The translations under genes and the position numbers were made by a program. A DNA stretch of 64,000 nucleotides from a virus, in IMG/VR virus record IMGVR_UViG_3300032516_000007, positions 1-64,000 of that record. One strand, given 5' to 3'. Under the pieces are notes generated by a model, which searched no databases, was not told the DNA's origin, and worked only from the letters and a program-made list of their open reading frames with translations. Positions 58,694 to 64,000 of this stretch are shown in pieces. How positions within the stretch are numbered: the first letter of the stretch is position 1; each line of letters begins with the position of its first letter.

Positions 58694-59449
58694 ATGAAAC
58701 GTCCAATGAAAGAATCGGCTTACGATTTAACTGATCTTGTTGATCAGGATAAATCTGGTGATATTCACTATTCTACTGATGGTACTAGAACCATGAATCA
58801 TGAAGGGATGATTGATTGGGATCAAAGTACCGAAGCGATGGACCTTGGTGACAGTCATCCAGAGGACAAAGTTGTTTTCGATTACGATGGCAATGTGATT
58901 CATGATCCTGAAATGGAGGGTCAGGTAGATGGTGGAGACGAGGAGCCGGAAGCTTCACCAGAAGAGGAGCTTCCTGGTGATTCTAGAACCACGGGAGAAC
59001 CCACCAAGGAGCCTGCCATGGGAACTGAATCTCCAAATCCCCAGCCTACTCAACCGTTAATGGGGATAGCCGCTCAGGGGGGCCAAGAGGAGCCTCAGGA
59101 AGCTCAGGGGGAGCCCCAAGGGGGCCAGGAGACAACTCAGGGGGCTCAGGAAGAAGAGCAGACCCAGGAGGGTCAGGAGCCATCCCAGGAGGGTTCTGAG
59201 GAGCAGGGAGACCTTCTCTCAGTGGATGACCCTGCCCAGGCCCAGCAGCTCCTCCAGAACGCCGATAAGATGGACCGGCCTCACATGCTTCAGGTGGCTA
59301 AACTCATCTGGGGGGATGACTACGAGTTTGAGGACTGGATGACGGACGATTACGTGCGAGCAGACCTGAAGGGGTCACTCGAGGATGTTCTCGAGAGCCA
59401 TGAAGAGGGAGTTGCTCCTGTCGAAGGGGAAGACGAGGAAGAGGAGTAG
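58694..59449 (+). CDS. Acidic Gln/Glu-rich protein
   Basis: 251 residues. Low-complexity centre (about 95-175) with Gln-Glu-Gly-Pro repeats; very acidic end. A small helical domain (LQVAKLIWGDDYEFEDWM) lies near 205. Could be a virion linker or an acidic chaperone for the basic effectors around it. Contains a TTCTAGAACC element. Confidence 0.55.
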   Translation: MKRPMKESAYDLTDLVDQDKSGDIHYSTDGTRTMNHEGMIDWDQSTEAMDLGDSHPEDKVVFDYDGNVIHDPEMEGQVDGGDEEPEASPEEELPGDSRTTGEPTKEPAMGTESPNPQPTQPLMGIAAQGGQEEPQEAQGEPQGGQETTQGAQEEEQTQEGQEPSQEGSEEQGDLLSVDDPAQAQQLLQNADKMDRPHMLQVAKLIWGDDYEFEDWMTDDYVRADLKGSLEDVLESHEEGVAPVEGEDEEEE

Positions 59450-59456
59450 ACCGAAG

Positions 59457-62400
59457 ATGATGCTTCCTCTGTGGATCGATCTTGTCAAGGCACGCAAAGG
59501 TGAGCGTGTTGGGGGAAAGTATATCCACAGATGGTGGAACTCTGGTCAGAACAAGTGGAACTACAAGTATTCTGATAAGCCTCACCCCCAGCATGGAATT
59601 CCCTATGTGGCTACTTCCAGCCACACGATTGAGGTTCACCCATCAGTGAAATCTGAAGCCTCACCAGAAGAGGCGTTCCACCAGTCGGCCAGGGCAGAGC
59701 TGAAGCATGGGGAGGAGCAGAAGGCCACATTCAAAAACCCCAGTGGGGAGGTTCTGTTCACGGTCCACGTCAAGCCTGGGCTCGACAATCCTATCCATGT
59801 TGCCCCTCCTGGAACCCAATCAGCTCGGGGGGCTCAGAGGATGGGCAGTTTGCGCCGATTCGAGAATTGGTTTCGTCGGCGTATGACCACACAGACAGTT
59901 TATGATGCTCATGGTGATCCTTGGTTTGATGTGCGGCTTCGTGGTCAGAGTGGTGAGTATCATCGTGAGGGTAAGATTCTGAATCCCAGCGATCGTTTGT
60001 CAGTTCGCTACTACCCTGACAGTCCCTACAATCCCTATCCGAAAGAAGAGACAGCCTGGGTTCCAGGCCCATTTCGTCAGGGCAGCATGAATGAGTGGGT
60101 CAGAGGGGAACATCGAAAACAAAGAGTATCTGGGCAGCGTGTGAAACCTGCCAAAGTTTTTTCAAAGGATGCAAAGCGGCCAGCCACCACGATGCTGGAG
60201 CAGGGGACCATCACTTGGAAGCAGGTTTTTCAACCTAAGAAGGGAAGGGGTGGAAAGTGGTGGAAACGAGTTGCGACGAATCTTAGGAGTAAAGATCAAT
60301 TCTATTCTCGCATTATTCAGGAGCACTTTGGGTTGATTGTGAATCAGGCTATTCGTCAGTTGAAGATCTACTACATCACTGACAAAGATGGTCATCCAGA
60401 TCGAAGAGCAGTGGCTCAGCTACTTGGATACTATGGGGGACCTGGACGCAAGATGAAGGTTCAGGTTGATTCGGATTCTCCTACTCATCGGGCTGTTGAG
60501 AGAGCAGTCAATTCTTATGATCCTGAGAAGGGATGGAGATTCAATACCTACTTGGGTCACTGTGTGTGGTGGGAGCAATTCAAAGAGACCAAGAGGATTC
60601 TGGATCAGATAACTGCCCATAGAAAGCTGATCTCTAGAACTTCAGACAATGCTGGAAACATTCTGGATGAGATTAGTCTGACCCAGGCTGCTCCCGGTCA
60701 TGAAGCGATCATTGGGGCTGGGGTTCATTACCAGACAGCCGAGGAGCACGTATCCCAAGATCAGGAAGTAGTTCAGAATTGGTTGAATCGGCAAGAGGAT
60801 AAGTTGTCACGCTACGTTGTGGCTGAAGATGATCCTGATCGTCAGATGATAGCGTTCAATGCACTTCAGCATCTTGATGCAGTCAAGAACATCCAGCAGG
60901 CCATGGCTTTTGTGGTTCACTATCAGTCCTCGGGTGGTGATGGGTTCGCAGAGCCATTAGAGTCTCCTGAGGATCGCTCAGTGGAGATTGCAACGCCTAG
61001 GCTGACCAAGCAGGAGAAGCTTAACTGGGTGAATCTTGTCACTGAGCACCCAACTCTCACGAATCGAGAGAGGCATGCCCTCCTGGTGCTGGCTCCTACT
61101 GGTGATCTAACTGACATGGTTCCGTTCGATGAAGTTGCATCGAAACTAAACAAAGATCATCCAAAGGAGTTCCCGAGGGAGCCTAGGGTGAATGAGGTGG
61201 TGGACCTTTTCTTGGATGCCTACACGAAACTGGTTGGCTCACCGGAGTTTGAAGCCATGCAGAGGAAGCTGTTCGCTGTTGCCAAGGCTATTGGTATCCT
61301 GAGCAAGGGGATCAAACGGGGAGGGAAGGCTCAGGACTATGAGTACCTTCGCAGAGAGGGCCTGCCTGGTGGCTACAAGTATTTCTACAAGGAGCCTGGA
61401 ACCGAAAACATCATTCGGGGCACAAATGCTCCAGTGGATCATCCTCACCACGATGCGTCCCTTGGGGTGTCTCAAAAGCATCCTCGTGAGCCTGACCCCG
61501 TGAAAGACCCTCAGTATTTTGATCCTCGTAATGGCAGAAAACTCCACCGAGCTGCCCCTGAACATGCTGAGTGGAACAAGAACTACGGTCTGGAGCGTCC
61601 CCTTTCTGCGTGGGTAGCAAAGTGGCCCAAGGCAGATCCGAACAATCCTGATCCCGAATACGCCTACTACCATTCAGATCAGGAAGGTAGAGGGGATCTG
61701 AAGTTCCACGTTAGCAATCGTCATTTCGCTGTGCAGTTGCCCAAGGTGAGGAAACTCTATAGTACCTTGATGAAGAGTAAGGAATTCTCAAGTCGAGTTC
61801 TGGGATTGATGATCTCTCTTCTGGATCAGGTGTATATGCGTCCTGGTAAGAAACAGCATGAGGAGAAGACTGGACATGTTGGGCTGGTTACATTGAAAGT
61901 ATCCAACGTTGTGATGAAGGGTAATGTAGCTACTTTCTCTTATGTGGGTAAGAGGGGAGTGAACATTGTTCACAGTATCACTCTAGATCATCCAACTGCA
62001 AAGATCATGAAGGATCTGATCAAAGCTCCCGGTAAATCACCCAAGGACTATTTGTTCTCTGTTCCGGTCCAAGTTGGTAGGAGAGTCAAATTCCGGGATG
62101 TTGGTTACAACAAGTTGTCCAGGACCCTTGATGAGGCGGTTGGTGTCACTCCCAAGCAATTCAGGATCTATCATGGGACAGAGGCGTTCTCGAGGACGTT
62201 TGAGCAGCTCCTCGAGGGGGTCAAGGGAAGAGTAACCCCCAAGGTTCTAGAAGCACTCACTGAGCAGTCGGCCCTCGAGGTGGCAAGGATGCTGGATCAT
62301 TATGTTGGCAAGGGGGCAGAACAGAAACTTCACAGTCAGACGGCTTTGAAGAGCTATATTGATCCTGTAGTGGTGAGGTCTCTTTATCTCAATGCCCTTA

Positions 62401-62873
62401 CTCCAGATGTGAGCAAGGCATTCAAGCTTCAGGGAACTACAGAATTCCAGGGTCTCCCCATCAGCATTGAAAACAAGAAAGGATCAATTCGTAGGTGGTA
62501 TGATCCCCACGAGAAGAGGAATGGGGTTACTCCCATGCACTTTGATTATGGGTACATTCGTAGGACAGAGGGCATGGATGGAGATCATGTGGATGTCTAT
62601 ATTGGCCCCCACCCTGAGTCCACAATAGCGTTTGTGGTGCATCAGATGAAGGGTCCAGATTTCTTCGAGTTTGATGAAGATAAGGTGATGTTGGGATTCT
62701 CCTCTGCTGATGAGGCCCGATTGGCATACCTCAAACAGTACGACAAGCCTGGGTTCTTTGGTGGGATCACTGCTATTCCGATGGATCAATTCAAGGAGAA
62801 GCTGGCTCAAACCAAAGATCATCCGATGATGCTGAAATCGTTTGTGTGGTTTGGGAATGAGGTGCTTCAGTGA
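59457..62873 (+). CDS. Polyvalent virion protein: sigma-like, TopoIB-like and pyrophosphatase-like domains
   Basis: 1138 residues from ATG 59457 (ATG 59460 also possible); the upstream frame is rejected. Residues about 350-380 (AVNSYDPEKGWRFNTYLGHCVWW) resemble sigma-70 region 2. Residues about 780-970 contain a topoisomerase IB active-site set: R795, K832, R903, H948 and Y967. The R-to-K spacing of 37 equals that of poxvirus topoisomerase. From about 1005 to 1125 there is a phage InPase-like domain (GSIRRWYDPH, HFDYGYIRRTEGMDGDHVDVYIGPH, DEDKVMLGF). Probably injected with the genome. Confidence 0.7.
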   Translation: MMLPLWIDLVKARKGERVGGKYIHRWWNSGQNKWNYKYSDKPHPQHGIPYVATSSHTIEVHPSVKSEASPEEAFHQSARAELKHGEEQKATFKNPSGEVLFTVHVKPGLDNPIHVAPPGTQSARGAQRMGSLRRFENWFRRRMTTQTVYDAHGDPWFDVRLRGQSGEYHREGKILNPSDRLSVRYYPDSPYNPYPKEETAWVPGPFRQGSMNEWVRGEHRKQRVSGQRVKPAKVFSKDAKRPATTMLEQGTITWKQVFQPKKGRGGKWWKRVATNLRSKDQFYSRIIQEHFGLIVNQAIRQLKIYYITDKDGHPDRRAVAQLLGYYGGPGRKMKVQVDSDSPTHRAVERAVNSYDPEKGWRFNTYLGHCVWWEQFKETKRILDQITAHRKLISRTSDNAGNILDEISLTQAAPGHEAIIGAGVHYQTAEEHVSQDQEVVQNWLNRQEDKLSRYVVAEDDPDRQMIAFNALQHLDAVKNIQQAMAFVVHYQSSGGDGFAEPLESPEDRSVEIATPRLTKQEKLNWVNLVTEHPTLTNRERHALLVLAPTGDLTDMVPFDEVASKLNKDHPKEFPREPRVNEVVDLFLDAYTKLVGSPEFEAMQRKLFAVAKAIGILSKGIKRGGKAQDYEYLRREGLPGGYKYFYKEPGTENIIRGTNAPVDHPHHDASLGVSQKHPREPDPVKDPQYFDPRNGRKLHRAAPEHAEWNKNYGLERPLSAWVAKWPKADPNNPDPEYAYYHSDQEGRGDLKFHVSNRHFAVQLPKVRKLYSTLMKSKEFSSRVLGLMISLLDQVYMRPGKKQHEEKTGHVGLVTLKVSNVVMKGNVATFSYVGKRGVNIVHSITLDHPTAKIMKDLIKAPGKSPKDYLFSVPVQVGRRVKFRDVGYNKLSRTLDEAVGVTPKQFRIYHGTEAFSRTFEQLLEGVKGRVTPKVLEALTEQSALEVARMLDHYVGKGAEQKLHSQTALKSYIDPVVVRSLYLNALTPDVSKAFKLQGTTEFQGLPISIENKKGSIRRWYDPHEKRNGVTPMHFDYGYIRRTEGMDGDHVDVYIGPHPESTIAFVVHQMKGPDFFEFDEDKVMLGFSSADEARLAYLKQYDKPGFFGGITAIPMDQFKEKLAQTKDHPMMLKSFVWFGNEVLQ

Positions 62874-63865
62874 TCACCACAACTTCAGTTGGAGAGAAGT
62901 TTCAGAAGCCAATCCGAAGATTTGGCAGGTACGTTGCTCTGACTCCAAGTCATCTACATCGGAAGTTGAAGAATGGCCACTACTCAATCATCTCTGCTGG
63001 TGCGAATAGATCTGATCCCAAAGAGAAAGATTTGCCCTGGGATCATCCCATGTTCAAGGAGCGACACGAGAAGCTGAGGCAAGATTTGATCCATCATGGG
63101 CTTGATCACACAGAAGGGATGGGTCACTACGAGGGGAAAGAGCATTCGTTTGTTGTGTACCATGGTCCAGGTGGGAGGACTCCACCGGATGTTTCTGGAA
63201 CCAAATCCTTTATGGTGCATCACGAACATCCCAGTGAGCATGCAACAGTCAGGGACCTTGGGAAAAAGTACAATCAGCAGAGTGTGATTCATTCCTTGGG
63301 TGGTAAGCATGAACTTCATTTTGTGACAGGTGATCATGCAGGGACTCACCACAAGGGAGTGGGCCACGAGATCAAGCCCCATGCCGAAGACTACTATACT
63401 GAGATCAAACACAAGGAACCTCGCTCAACTAAGTTCTCTCTGAACTTAAATTGGGGTACCCATCATCCAGAGCATGAGGCAGTGCTGAAGGCTATGGTTC
63501 CAGAATCAGGAGAGGAAGGGGATGGGGAAGAAGAAGGGAGTTCTCACATCCACCACGTGACTGCTGATCCTCCCGATCAGTTCCCTCATGAGATAGAGTT
63601 TAACCGATGGTTGCACTCTCATCCAATCCATGAGAGTGATCATGAGTGGAATTCAGTCAAGACAATGGGGGGCTTCAAAGATCTCCACATCCCAAGTCCC
63701 GAAGGGGAAGATGATGAGCAATCGTCTGCCGAGTCTGATCGTGCTGGATTCCAAGGTGGTGAACCTGATCAAGGGTCTGATGGGGAGCCCGAGTCCGCAG
63801 AGCCTGAGGACTACTCCTACCTCGACTCTTACCAGCATGGAGATCGAAAGCCTGCTGAAAAGTGA
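62870..63865 (+). CDS. DUF3293-like virion protein
   Basis: 331 residues. Near 35-130: HYSIISAGANRSD, RHEKLRQDLIHHGLDHTEGMG, EHSFVVYHG, and later GKKYNQQSVIHSLGGKHELHF. This order (SIISA, helix, SFVV, YxQxSVI) matches DUF3293-type domains in phage polyvalent proteins. The rest is His/Glu/Ser-rich. Coupled to the previous gene by ATGA. Confidence 0.6.
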   Translation: MITTTSVGEKFQKPIRRFGRYVALTPSHLHRKLKNGHYSIISAGANRSDPKEKDLPWDHPMFKERHEKLRQDLIHHGLDHTEGMGHYEGKEHSFVVYHGPGGRTPPDVSGTKSFMVHHEHPSEHATVRDLGKKYNQQSVIHSLGGKHELHFVTGDHAGTHHKGVGHEIKPHAEDYYTEIKHKEPRSTKFSLNLNWGTHHPEHEAVLKAMVPESGEEGDGEEEGSSHIHHVTADPPDQFPHEIEFNRWLHSHPIHESDHEWNSVKTMGGFKDLHIPSPEGEDDEQSSAESDRAGFQGGEPDQGSDGEPESAEPEDYSYLDSYQHGDRKPAEK

Positions 63866-64000
63866 CCAGCTTGGTTTTGACTACCCCATCCCTGTAGGGG
63901 ATGAGCTGATCAAGGGAAGTCGGCATTCCAAGACTCAACAGCATGCTTGGCAGAAACTTGTTCAAGCTGTGGCCAATATAAAAGGTGCTCCCAATATCGT
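63837..64000 (+). CDS. Unknown gene, 3' partial
   Basis: Frame from ATG 63837 (MEIESLLKSDQLGFDYPIPV) runs past the window end. It overlaps the previous gene by 29 bases. Too little is visible for a function; a virion protein is likely from context. Confidence 0.6.
   Translation, partial: MEIESLLKSDQLGFDYPIPVGDELIKGSRHSKTQQHAWQKLVQAVANIKGAPNI

Overview
The window is a continuous stretch of a large tailed double-stranded DNA bacteriophage (Caudoviricetes). Every gene I can support is on the + strand, in long runs that mostly overlap by ATGA or GTGA or sit a few bases apart. There is a DNA polymerase, a phage recombination set, a terminase, a portal and a head-morphogenesis protein. I see no integrase, no lysogeny repressor of a recognisable family, no tRNA, no rRNA and no CRISPR array. 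The major capsid and tail genes are not in the window and are expected downstream. The host is unknown. A histone-fold protein and a lysine/alanine-rich H1-like protein recall chromatin proteins of Bdellovibrio-, Myxococcus- or Planctomycetes-type bacteria, but that is a weak hint.

Region by region: 1-6.3 kb holds the end of a CobT-like VWA protein, a sigma-like protein and small unknown genes. 6.3-7.4 kb holds an H1-like winged-helix protein and a basic-tailed partner, closed by a strong intrinsic terminator. 7.4-18 kb is the replication/recombination block: family A polymerase with a zinc insertion, gp32-like SSB, RecA/UvsX, SbcD/gp47 and SbcC/gp46. 18-23.5 kb has zinc-ribbon proteins, a RuvC-like resolvase and a NYN nuclease. 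23.5-25.4 kb is the large terminase. 25.4-31.5 kb has a deoxynucleoside kinase, a DUF4406 protein, RNase H, a second VWA protein and many Cys-rich small proteins.

31.5-33.0 kb is the only large non-coding stretch. It has (CATA)n arrays, CCCTA/TAGGG-type runs that change strand, a 21-bp tandem repeat and clustered palindromes. 33-41.9 kb is an accessory region: SMR-type transporter, lipoprotein, HExxH protein, two YkgJ-like Cys proteins, a histone-fold protein and a KTSC protein. 41.9-64 kb is the virion block: cupin-like protein, portal, long low-complexity proteins, MuF-type head protein, then large putative injected effectors (ADP-ribosyltransferase plus GNAT; GNAT; a sigma-like/topoisomerase IB-like/pyrophosphatase-like polyprotein; a DUF3293-like protein).

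Three observations seem most novel. The phage carries both a histone-fold protein with an intact RxTxxxxD clamp and an H1-like protein. A 14-bp palindrome (TGRTTCTAGAAYCA) has its TTCTAGAA core at least 23 times in the window, in genes and between them. A multi-domain effector cassette follows the head-morphogenesis gene. All calls come from reading the sequence; no database search was run.
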